A DNA stretch of 64,000 nt from Heterodera schachtii (Eukaryota; Nematoda; Chromadorea; Rhabditida; Heteroderidae): contig SIJG01000140.1 of assembly GCA_023374025.1 (NCBI GenBank), forward strand, positions 47,259 to 111,258, given 5' to 3'. Below the pieces are notes generated by a model. That model had not been told where the DNA came from. It was given only the letters and a program-made list of their open reading frames with translations, and searched no databases. This document shows positions 51,401 through 61,988 of the stretch, one piece after another; within the stretch, counting starts at the first letter, position 1, and each line of letters starts with the position of its first letter. Made by a program: the position numbers and the translations under genes.

Positions 51401-52801
51401 TTTGTGGATAAAAATACAAAAATTAAGGTTTAAATCGGGTTCTGGCTTCATAAAATTTAAAGTTATGTCCGAGAATCATCGAATAAAAAGAAAATATTCT
51501 ATAAAAGGAAAATTATAATAAATATTATTAAGTTGTAATTTAAAAATAACAGTCAATTGCCATGAGTTAAGGGCTTTAATATTCAATAAAAGTAAATCAA
51601 TAATAGTCTTTTCAACAGCAATGATTAAGATATAAATTTTGGAAATTTTCCCTGCATTTAATGAAAAATTAATTAAAGTCCGATTTGATATCGAATCAAA
51701 AAAAATATTTTACAATATTTAACACTCAAAGAAATATTTACATAAAGTTGCAATTAAACAATTATTTTCAAATAAAAGATAATAGGTGATCAAGTTTGCA
51801 AATCAACACAACAAATTGTGTTCTCTTTAATTTTTTCCATTTATTTTTGATCATGAACCCAATTGACGTGTTAATTTTGAATGAACATAACGAATTAAAG
51901 CAAATGGGGGCTCCGAAATCCTGAATATGTAACCAAGGATAATAAAAAATGTTAATTAAAAATATAAAAATTATAACGTGTAAAATTGATTGTTAATACT
52001 TTTGCACTTTAAACTGAATATAATTAAAATAAATATTCTGACTATTTCAGTAAGTGGAAAAATGGCATAATATGAGAATAGATAGCAATAATCTAAATTC
52101 TGCATACAACAAATAGGTTTTGTCAAATCAAAGACATGAAGACTTTAAGTGCAACACATACTTCGTTGAAGACATGATAATTAATTGAAATTAATAATGT
52201 AAATTCCAAGATAATTAATAAAAAATACATTGAGAACTCTATTAATAATTTAAAAAGAAAAATTAAATGAATTAAATTTAAATAAACAAAAAGTAAACAG
52301 GAAGATTCAAATAAAATGAAATGATTGAAATATAAACTAATAACTAATTTTTCAGTGACCAATTAGTTAATTTCTTTGATTATAAGATTATTTAAATATA
52401 CATAAAAATTGATTCAAAAGCAAAATAATAATTGGTAAAAACATCTTTATATTTATATAATTCTGTTGTATTCTTTCAACCATGGTAATTTTCGCATATT
52501 TATATTTTCATTTATGTTTTTAAATGTCATATTAATAGATACAAATTTTATTAATAATTATTACTATATTTCCATTTTATCACTTATTTATTGGATATAA
52601 TGGATTTAATTAATTTTTTTGGTTATTTTTTAAAGAATTAAGAAACTAGGGTGTTGACTGCCAAAATGCAGCAGAATTTTCTCCGACCTGTCTTCATCTT
52701 TTAAGAAATATTTTTAAATTTATCAATTTTTTATTTATAGATAAACACTTCAAGAAATGGAATATTTTTGTTGAATATAATTTAAAACTCCGAAAGACCG
52801 G
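51401..52801. other. AT-rich gap upstream of the caspase locus
   Basis: No exon was found that could supply a caspase prodomain (CARD). Plain AT text. Confidence 0.45.
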
Positions 52802-53198
52802 GTACCTCTTGTAATCACGTTGCACCTCTTCTAATGATTGTTGTACCTCTTCTTATCACTGTTGTACTTTTTCTAATCACTGTTGTACCTCTTCTAATCA
52901 CAGTCGTAGTCTTCTGATCACGGTTGTGCCTTTTTCTAATCATTGTTGTACCTCTTCTAATTACTGTTGTGCCTCTTGTAATCACTGTTGCACCTCTTCT
53001 AATGATTGTTGTACCTCTTCTGATCACTGTTGTACTTCTTCTAATCACTGTTGTGCCTTTTCTAATCATTGTTGTACCTCTTCTAATTACTGTTGTGCCT
53101 CTTGTAATCACTGTTGCACCTCTTCTAATCACTGGTGCACCTCTTCTGATCACTGTTGTACCTCTTCTAATCACTGTTGTAATTCTTCTAATCAAAAT
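52802..53198 (+). repeat. 21-bp minisatellite, array 1
   Basis: About 19 copies of cctcttctaatcactgttgta with variants (aatgattg, gatcactg, aattactg). Part of the array shows a higher-order period of 126 bp (six units): the run containing aattactgttgtgcc at 52959 recurs at 53085. As 21 is a multiple of three, all frames stay open, giving artefactual SNHCCTS repeats on plus and RRGTTVI repeats on minus. It directly precedes the first caspase copy. Confidence 0.92.
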
Positions 53199-53271
53199 TT
53201 TTATAAATTTAGGAAGAATCAACGGAGGAATCAACCGAATCTTCAAATGAAGAAGAAGGCCCAATCATGAA

Positions 53272-54239
53272 ATGGAGCGAGACGAGTGCGAAATCATCGC
53301 TGGTGCCATCGAAAAGTTGAAGATCAAATTGAGAAATGCAATTGCTAAAGCAAAGCGGCCAAAACTAAAGAGCAGCTCAGTAAATTAGAAATAATCAAAA
53401 GTAATTTTTTTAGAATTTTAATCAAGTAAATTTTAGGTGTATACGACATCGAAATCACGTGAACGTGGACTGGCTCTAATAATTAATAACGACAAGTGGG
53501 AAGACGTCTCCATGACCCGCCATGGGTCTAACGCCGATGTCGAGATGTTTCATTAATTTTTGAGTGATTTTGGATACAGCACATATGTCAATCACAATTT
53601 AAACGCCCAACTAAATATTAAATTTAATTTAATTTAATATAAAAATTAAATCATTGCTCAAAACGGTTGAAAAATTTTTGCATTTTCGGCCACATTCCAA
53701 TGGAGACAGGTAAATTTTAAATAATTTTTAATATAGTTGTTTTAGTTCTATAATCGTAATGCTCATGGAATTTTTGAACATGTGATTGGAATAGATGGAA
53801 TCCCAGTGAACATCCGCGTTTTAATGAACCTAATGAATGGAGAAAATTGCACAGCTCTAAAAAAGAAAACCCAAATTGTAAACTATTTTTAAATTAAAAA
53901 ATATCACATTATCCAATTTAAGTTTTTCTTTTGGCGTAAATCATCGGCGACAGTAGACTGAAGCGCAAAGTCGTCAAGGAAGTTCGACAGACCAGGAAGA
54001 CCGATTCGAAAATTTCAGGAACGAGTGAGTTTAAAACAAAAATTGTTTTCATACAGAGCTTTAAAATTTATTTTTGTCTTTTTATTTTAAGGTACCAGGA
54101 GCCTTCACACATTGATTTCTTTATTGTTTATTCTACTTATGCCGATTTTGTCTCCTTTCGACACCGATACTATGGGACAATGTTCATACAGAGCACTATT
54201 AAGGTGTTTGCGAGAAACCGCTTGCAATCACTTTTCTAA
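53272..54239 (+). pseudogene. CED-3-type caspase, copy 1 (broken)
   Basis: Segments in order: MERDECEIIAGAIEKLKIKL (53272-53379, no CARD); after a 57-base intron, p20 start RERGLALIINNDKWEDVSMT and RHGSNADV (53437-53610), as in CED-3; SLLKTVEKFLHFRPHSNGD (53651-53709); HGIFEHVIGIDGIPVNIRVL (53764-53877) with the catalytic His; a basic linker (to 54024); and p10 start IDFFIVYSTYADFVSFRHRY (54096-54239), matching the ATTAQYVSWRN strand. Damage: TAA at 53554 in p20; donor GT changed to CT at 53611; no AG for the next acceptor; a frame break just before the catalytic His; no QACxG readable near 53923-53960. After FARN the frame runs into the second minisatellite and stops at 54239. The C terminus is missing here. 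Confidence 0.88.
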
Positions 54240-54612
54240 CTCTTCTAATCTCTGTTGTACCTCTTCTGATCACTGTTGTACCTCTTCTAATCACTGTTGT
54301 ACCGCTTCTGATCACTGTTGTACCTCTTCTGATCACTGTTGTACCGCTTGCAATCACTTTTCTAACTCTTCTAATCACTGTTGTGCCTTTTCTAATCATT
54401 GTTGTACCTCTTCTAATTACTGTTGTGCCTCTTGTAATCACTGTTGCACCTCTTCTAATGATTGTTGTACCTCTTCTGATCACTGTTGTACTTCTTCTAA
54501 TCAATGTCGTACGTCTTCTGATCACTGTTGTACCTCTTCTAATCACTGTTGTACCGCTTCTGATCACTGTTGTACCTCTTCTAATCACTGTTGTAATTCT
54601 TCTAATCAAAAT
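54222..54612 (+). repeat. 21-bp minisatellite, array 2
   Basis: Same unit and largely the same variants as array 1, about 18 copies, joined without spacer to the p10 coding sequence of caspase copy 1 (cgagaaaccgc|ttgcaatcac). The end of the array and everything after it match array 1 with a constant offset of 1414 bases. The block aattactgttgtgcc ... gatcactgttgtacttc is identical in both arrays. Confidence 0.92.
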
Positions 54613-54685
54613 TTTTATAAATTTAGGAAGAATCAACGGAGGAATCAACCGAATCTTCAAATGAAGAAGAAGGCCCAATCATGAA

Positions 54686-55530
54686 ATGGAGCGAGACGAG
54701 TGCGAAATCATCGCTGGTGCCATCGAAAAGTTGAAGATCAAATTGAGAAATGCAATTGCTAAAGCAAAGCGGCCAAAACTAAAGAGCAGCTCAGTAAATT
54801 AGAAATAATCAAAAATAATTTTTATAGAATTTTAATCAAGTAAATTTTAGGTGTATACGACATCGAAATCACGTGAACGTGGACTGGCTCTAATAATTAA
54901 TAACGACAAGTAGGAAGACGTCTCCATGACCCGCCATGGGTCTAACGCCGATGTCGAGATGTTTCATCAATTTTTGAGTGATTTTGGATACAGCACATAT
55001 GTCAATCACAATTTAAACGCCCAAGTAAATATTAAATTAAATTAAATTTATTATAAAAATTAAATCATTGCTCAAAACGGTTGAAAAATTTTTGCATTTT
55101 CGGCCACATTCCAATGGAGACAGGTAAATTTTAAATAATTTTTTATATAGTTGTTTTAGTTCTATAATCGTAATGCTCATGGAATTTTTGAACATATGAT
55201 TGGAACAGATGGAATCCCAGTGAACATCCGCGTTTTAATGAACCTAATGAATGGAGAAAATTGCACAGCTCTAAAAAAGAAAAACCCAAATTGTAAACTA
55301 TTTTTAAATTAAAAAATATCACATTATCCAATTTAAGGTTCATACAGAGCATTATTAAGGTGATTGCGAGAAAAGCGGCGGAGGAAGACATTAACAAATT
55401 GATGACGCGAGTCAATGCCCTGGTATCACGTCTTCATTCGGGATACCCGGATTATGATAAACAAACCACGGTCGTCGAGCACTCATTGACTAAATCGTTT
55501 TGTTTTAATCCAAAAAAAGAGAATAAATGA
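54686..55530 (+). pseudogene. CED-3-type caspase, copy 2 with internal deletion
   Basis: Duplicate of copy 1 displaced by 1414 bases. Exons: 54686-54793, 54851-55024, 55065-55123 and 55160-55292 (extra A in the AAAAA run at about 55280). Differences from copy 1: the p20 stop of copy 1 is CAA here (HQFLSDFGYSTYVNHNLNAQ is open) and the donor is GT, but TGG is changed to TAG at 54911. About 260 bases holding the active-site cysteine region, linker and first half of p10 are missing: tttaag is fused to ttcatacag. The tail 55339-55530 then gives the true C terminus, FIQSIIKVIARKAAEEDINK ... VVEHSLTKSFCF and TGA, aligning to the end of CED-3. AATAAA overlaps the stop codon. Confidence 0.88.
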
Positions 55531-55675
55531 TTTTATTCATGTCTGAATAATTTTGTCTGGTCGGAATCATAATCAATTTTGTAAATTTGTTTTTAGCCAA
55601 TTATTTATATAACAAAAATTGCATTGGCACAATTTCCACTATTTTTACAATAAAATACAGATTAAAGTCATCAAA

Positions 55676-56260
55676 AAATCTTGGAGACAAAATCTCGGGA
55701 ACGGCTAAGCGCACCGGGCTGAAATTTTGCACAGGGGGGTAACTCGAGACGGGGCATCTGGGAAAAATACGGATTTTCCTGTCCGGTTGCCAACTGAGTA
55801 CCAGGAGCTTATTTTACGTTTTTGCTTGCAGTTGAACGCCCATAACTTTTTTCCAAAACTCGAATCAAAAAGTGCCCGCTGAAAGGGCAAGTTGTGAGCA
55901 ACTGAAGCGTGCTCAAAATTTCCAATTCATTACCAGGCGAATAACACGCGAGGGTTGATCTGACCGAAGGAGCGGCAGCAGACTTATTGTAGAGCTCGAT
56001 GAGCTCGATTTTTTCATTTTTTAAAATTTCGAAAATTTTCTAAATTTTTTAAGTTAGGTCCCCTAGGAGGTTTTGGGGTTTTCGAATTTTATGATTTTTT
56101 AACGAATTTTCTCGGGAAACTTCATGTTCGGAAATTTTCAAAAATTTTCGAGCTAGGCCCCCTAGAAATTTTCGGAATTTTTTTTTGTGCCGAAAGCAAG
56201 GTGACAAATATTTTTCTGGGCAATTTTTAGGTGCTCATCACGAATATTATGTTTGTTTTA
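55676..56260. repeat. Probable decayed DNA element
   Basis: GC-balanced text with words such as gctaagcgcaccgggctgaa, taggtcccctaggagg and ctaggccccctag, ending gtgctcatcacgaatattatg, which resembles the arm of the MITE at 7537 (gcttatcacgaatataat). No terminal pair found. The minus frame at 55705-55890 has no motif. Confidence 0.4.
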
Positions 56261-59200
56261 CGTTTCATAATTTTTGGAATTTTTTAAAAATTCGAAAATA
56301 TTTTTCAATTTTTGGCCCTTTGAATTTGAGTTAATATTTGAAAATTCACAACGCAGTTCACAATTTTCTTGCAATAAATCTTTAAAAATAGAGAAAAATA
56401 GGAGAATTTTATAAGATTTATTTGGGGTTTCTATCATCAAAAGAAAAAAAGTTATTCCATAAATTCTGGAAATTTTCTATTTTTCAGAAAAAAACCGAAA
56501 CAGCCTTCTGAAAAGTCATTCTGGAAAAATAAAATACTACAAAAATCCGCAATTTTTTGCTCTATTATAAAAATTTTATTTCATATTTTTATTACTTTTT
56601 TAAGAATTGTTATAAAAATAAATGTGGTTTTGTGATTCTGGACCAAAGGGGTGAGCACAGGATTTTTGGGTGGAAAATTTTTTCACCAAACATCTTCCAA
56701 AAATATATCCTTAGGGGTATTTTAGGGTTCTGACCACTAATATGAAATCAGGTTTCACTTATGACATCGTTAAAGTTATAAATGTATATTTTGAGACTTG
56801 ATGTTTAATGTTAGAATTGGATTAAATGAAATTTGGAGGTTTTATAGATTTGAAAATTTGCAAAACCTTTAAATTTTAACATCCAGTACAATATCGTAAA
56901 AGTAATAAAGTTTATTTTTAAAATCATAACAATTCATTAATGAAGCAATATTAATCATCCTTACCAATTCTTTCCCTAATATTACTCATAACTTTTGACC
57001 AATTGATTATTGTTGTTCTCTTTTTGACAATGTAATGAACCCGTCAACTGGCCACTGTCTTGAATATCCACCCATTTTCAGGAGGCACTTTCAGCCCTTT
57101 GAAAATTTTCAAAATTACGGTATAGGTAGAGTTATGACTTTATTATAATAATAAATACTTAAGTGGATTTTGTTTTGCCGAATGTCGGAAATAAAATTCA
57201 TTTAAAATATCAAAAATAAATATTAGGTGTTGGATTTAAAAATCGTAAAAAATTCATGAACTTAATTTAAAAATCTGAGATATGGCTTATGAAAAAGTTA
57301 AATGTTTTCTTTCTCGAATGGTATTAGCAAACTTCCAAGTATTTTTTTAAACAATACAAAAAAGTATGTAAAAAACGAACAAAATAAAGTTAGTTTAGTG
57401 CTTGTCTATATGTCTATCATTTAACAATTATCACATTATCTTTTTTATAAATCATTACAAGCTAATCATTTATTAATTATTTAGCTCTACATGTCTGAAA
57501 GTAAGCTTAAAATATTCAACGAAATTTAAAAATTTAAATTTGTTGGGCAGCTGTGTTTTAAAAATGACATAAAAATATCAATGCCCGATTAGTTTAATCA
57601 AGTGCAGGTGTGACTGCTTCCGCAAGCAAAATTCACATTTCTTTAAGGCCTTTTGCCTTATGCTTTTTTGGCAAATATATCCATTTGATTCCGTTAAGCG
57701 TTAAAAAAACCGTTCGTGTAAGAGCGAGCATTCATACCACACTGAAAAATTACATTCTCAAAGTTTTTATTTTGGTCTTTTATTTTTTTCTCAAAGTAAC
57801 TTTTTAATAAGTAAAACTGCTTTCTTTACATTAGCAGATAAATATTTTGTATTTATTTTTCAGTTGGATTTTAATGTAATTTTATTGTTTATTTAAAGTT
57901 TAATCTATAATAGTTATCTTTAGTAAACAATTTTTTTTTACAAATTATTTATTTTAATAATAAAAATTATTTTGAAAATAATTTTTCTTAAAAATAAAAG
58001 ATGAAATATTTTATTATTGTGGAAATGGTTATCTAACATAATACCATATAACGATTGGATATGTATTAATATTATTCATTATGAAATTTCTTTGTTCTTT
58101 TAGTTTGTGTTTAATTCTGTGACTCTATTTTAGTTGTGTAAATTTATTAAATGTTTCATTTTATTTATAATTCAATTATTACCATTTAATAAAAATGATA
58201 TTTAATCCGAGGAATAAATATTTAGAAAAATTTACCAAAGTCATCTTTAACAGACCGACTCATACTCATTATTTGGAATAAATTATTGTTTAAAAAATTA
58301 TTTAAAAAAAAGTAATACAATCCTATTATTAATTTAATTTAGAAATACTAAATTAAAAATTATCAAATTAAACAAATTTTTTATCTAAAAAATCTTTTTA
58401 TAATTTTTATTAAGAATTTTACTATTTTAAACATAATTGTATAATAAAACAAAAAAAAATGAGATTCTTACGATACTCATAACATACGCAATTTGATTAT
58501 TAGGAAACAAGTATTTAATGAAAAAATGTTAAATAAATAATAAAAATTTTGGAAAATATAAATGTAAATTTGGCTCAACAATTACACAATAAACGCAAAT
58601 CTGATATCGTTAGATAAAAGAAAGAACAAAAAATGACTAACATCTGTAAAAGATAAAATAATTTTTTTGTTGTTGTTGTATTAGGAACATGTAAATAATT
58701 TCGATAAGAATAAAAATTTTATATAACATTCTGTTATTAGTTAATGATACTTTAATTATTACCAATATTTGATAAAATAATAATTTTTTTTTAATGAAAC
58801 TATGTCAATTCATTTAAAAAACAAAAATAGTTACTAATTGATTAACAAATTCATACTGCTGAAACCATTAGACCAACTGAGATTAAATATATATACCAAA
58901 ATACAAAAAAGAAAAAAGAGTGCTGTTGTCATTATGTCAAATCACTTTTCATCAAATAACATAATAAATTTTATCAATTTGAATTTTAAGATTTAAGTAA
59001 ATAAATATGAAAAAATTAATTATTTTTGATCAGTATATTAAAAATTACATACTTAAATGTACTAATAAAAACTATTTTTTACATCAACTATATAAATAAA
59101 CTTTTATGAAATTTCACAAAATAAAACATTCATGGTCACCATCAGTTTCATTATTTGAGGCCGTTAACAATTTGAAGGTTTAAAGCCAGAAAATATCGAA

Positions 59201-59318
59201 TCTAATTTACAATTGAAATTAAAGCAATAATAAACACAAAAAATAAAATAATATCATTCAAAATTTTATAATAATAAAATAATGATTTATCGATTCTAAA
59301 AATGAGATTATTTATATA
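56261..59318. other. AT-rich gene-free stretch
   Basis: A pocket at 57605-57745 (gcaggtgtgactgcttccgc) has an open frame of 65 codons on plus but no motif and a strongly hydrophobic AT-rich end. Otherwise nothing. Confidence 0.45.
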
Positions 59319-59607
59319 CCGTATTTTCTCTAATTAAGGCCCTGTCTCCATTAAAGGCCCTGTCTCCAATTATGTGCACCTTTCTGAGGATGTTGAAAAA
59401 TAATCCCCCCCGTCTCTATTTATCCCCCCGGGGGATAAATGGAATTATTATTATTTTTTAAATCTTATTTTTAATAAAAATTAATTTTAATTGATTCTGA
59501 ATTAAAATTCATTTACCTAAATGTTTAATAAACATGAAAAAATAATACAGAAAAATCACTTCTTTACTCAAGTCCGAACCTAACCCACCCCGGTGCTATG
59601 TCGTTAT

Positions 59608-59749
59608 TAGAGCTAGGTATTTTGAAAAAAGCCTGGACCTGGACTTGGGTTCCATGTTCAACCTGAACCTGGATTTCCTGGACAAAAATCCAGGAAAATA
59701 CAGGTCCAGGAAAAATCCAGGCATGGATCCAGGTCCAGGCCGAGCTCTA
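59608..59749. mobile_element. hAT-type MITE (142 bp)
   Basis: Ends TAGAGCTAGG and CCGAGCTCTA; exact 8-bp target duplication gtcgttat at 59600-59607 and 59750-59757. The body is made of CTGGAC / CCAGGT words with period about 6 on both arms. No coding capacity. Confidence 0.9.
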
Positions 59750-59795
59750 GTCGTTATAAAAAAGCCATCAAAAAGGGGGCAATCATTAATAATTG

Positions 59796-60446
59796 GTGTC
59801 CCGACGAAAAAAAAATGTTAAAAATTTGTCGAATATTTTTTCTAGGCTTAAAAAATGTGCTGATCACGAATCTGAGCTCAGATTTTGAAAACCTTTGATT
59901 TCGAATGAGCTATTAAATGTATGGAGAAGTCAAGTTTTCAATTTTTTACGATTTTTTTAAATTTAATTATTAATCTCTAGGGGTCTTATGAGACCTGGGT
60001 CTGGGGTTCGAGTCCGCTTGGCTGCGGTTTATTTTTTTAGGTACTTGTACAGTTTACACTAGGGTTGCTCCCCGTCCCCGATCTCCCCGGTCCCCGACAT
60101 TTTGCCCCCCGAGGGGTCGGGGAGCAACCCTAGTTTACACCCCATAAAAATTTTCTAAAATTGTTTTCGGGTCATTTCTTATGAGTGTATTTTCCCGATT
60201 TTTTTTTGGCATTTTTAGTGAAATTTTTGGTAAAAACGCCAAAAAAGGCACCAAAACGGCAAAATGCTAAAAACTGCTAAACTTTTTAAAAAAAATAATT
60301 TAAAATCGAAAAAAATCAAGTAGTTGACAAAAAATATTAGATAAAAATCAATGGTTTTCAAAATCTGAGCTCAGATTCGTGATCAGCTCATTTTTAAGCC
60401 TAGAAAAAATAGCTGACAAATTTTAACATTTTTTTCATCGGGACAC
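59796..60446. mobile_element. MITE with GTGTCCCG ends (about 650 bp)
   Basis: Arms of about 110 bp, from GTGTCCCGACG (left) and inverse TCGGGACAC (right), share aaatgttaaaa, ctaggctt and the palindromic gatcacgaatctgagctcag. No clear target duplication. The loop contains ggggttcgagtcc at 60004-60016, a match to the tRNA B-box consensus but without a foldable T arm, and the 73-bp element at 60060-60132. Confidence 0.7.
60060..60132. mobile_element. Minimal hAT-type MITE (73 bp)
   Basis: Ends TAGGGTTGCTCCCCG and perfect inverse; exact 8-bp target duplication gtttacac at 60052-60059 and 60133-60140. The 43 bases between the arms are CCCCG / GGTCC words. Third level of nesting in this block. Confidence 0.9.
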
Positions 60447-60842
60447 TAATTCTTAATACTGCCAAAAAGGGCGCTAAAAATATACATACATTTAAAAATT
60501 CATAAAAAAAAAACTTTTTTTGCTTTTATTTTGAAGAAAGGAGCTCAAAAAACATTTCTGCATTGAAATTTTCGATTCTGAAGTCACTATGCGTCATTAG
60601 AAATCATACTTTGACGCTTCTCACAAAATAATTAAAAAATTTTGGAGTTATATCACCATTTTCTCACTATTTTATAACTATTTCGAGATTTTTCATCACT
60701 AAAAGTCGCGCCCTAATCATTAAAAATCTGTTGAAAAATAATGCCCCTGTCTCCATTAAAGGCCCTGTCTCCAATTATGTTCCCCTTTCTGAAGAGGTTG
60801 AAAAATAATCCCTCCTGGGCCTTAATTAGAGAAAATACGGTA

Positions 60843-61988
60843 ACTGAATTGAAAACAATTCGTTAATTAATGATCGTTAATAAATTTTTACTTATTGTTA
60901 ATTTAAAATAATTAGAGGAAAATTTAGATTTGAATGAAAAAATGCTGTTAAAAATTTATTTTAGTTTTTCGCATGAAAAAAATAAATTAAGCGCTATAAT
61001 CAATTATTTTTATTCGGCTCAAAAGTTTTGAAAAAATGAGTAGAAAATAGACAAAAAAAAATAATAATAAATAAATATTTTAAAGTGTAATTAAAACATT
61101 TTATTTGAGAAAATTGAAACAAAAAAAGTCATCAATATATTCTAATGTATCAATATATTTGAATGTTTGATTTAAAAAATTAAATATTGTGATTAAAATC
61201 AAAAAACATGAGTATGATTAAGAATTCAAAGATTTTCAAAAAAAATGTCGGCGTTTTTATTTGCCCTTTGAATAGAATAATCTTTTTTAAAGAATAAAAT
61301 AAAAATGAATGGAAAATTTTTAATAAATTTCTTTTACTTTTAAAGTGGAAAAAATAATTAAATGCTATAATAAAATATATTTTTAATCGGCTGAAAGTTT
61401 TGAAAAAATGAGTAGAAATAGAGAAAATTAACATACAAAAAAGGAAATAAAAAATTAACGGATGTAAATAAAAATTGAAATAATTCAGGTTTTATTAAAA
61501 TAATTGTAGCAAGTGGCTCATGGACTTGTTAATCGATTTATTGTATTCCGAAGAATTTATATGTAGAGCAGGGTTTTTATGGCTTAAAATATCACTAGCC
61601 ATTTAAAATTTATTTTTTAATAAGTTTATTAAGTTAATTTTTGGTCGTTGAGGAGGGAGTGTTTTTGTTTTAATTTCTTATTCTGTTTTGTAATAACATT
61701 TTTTTTATCACTGTTTTCTCTATTTTCGTGTGTCTTTACTCCATCTATTTATAAAAATATCACATGCGAAACAAATCACATATAATTTTATTTAAAAAAA
61801 AGTAAAAATGGACTACTTTATTGAAAATAAGAAAATTTTAAATTAAATTAATATTAATAAATGAATTCCAAAACGACAAAAACAAGGCAGTTTATAATTA
61901 TTTAATACGAATTTTGATAACATTCAAAGATAAAAATTTCCGAAATTAACAACATTATTTTGATTATTGCCTAAGTAAATTTATTATG
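60843..61988. other. AT-rich gene-free stretch
   Basis: Nothing seen; the minus frame at 61180-61434 is AT-driven. Confidence 0.5.

Larger units (their letters stand above)
59319..60840. mobile_element. TA-flanked element with nested insertions (1.5 kb)
   Basis: Left end CCGTATTTTCTCTAATTAAG and its inverse at the right end, flanked by TA at 59317-59318 and 60841-60842, as in Tc1/mariner-like insertions. Inside each end lies a direct, not inverted, copy of a roughly 75-bp block (cctgtctccattaaaggccc ... ttgaaaaataatcc at 59340-59405 and 60742-60812). The centre was invaded by the elements at 59608-59749 and 59796-60446. No transposase remains. Confidence 0.75.

Noticed and set aside
52802..53198. 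CRISPR-like array
   Set aside because: Units are contiguous with no spacers, and the genome is eukaryotic.
52926..53270. Open frames on both strands through minisatellite array 1 (SNHCCTS and RRGTTVI repeats)
   Set aside because: A 21-bp unit keeps every stop-free frame open; no start context or homology.
54112..54684. 190-codon plus frame through array 2
   Set aside because: Out of frame with the caspase p10 sequence that it overlaps; the caspase frame explains the DNA.
55143..55415. 90-codon minus frame
   Set aside because: Antisense of caspase copy 2.
57610..57807. 65-codon plus frame ending in a hydrophobic stretch
   Set aside because: Hydrophobic residues are what AT-rich DNA encodes by chance; no family seen.
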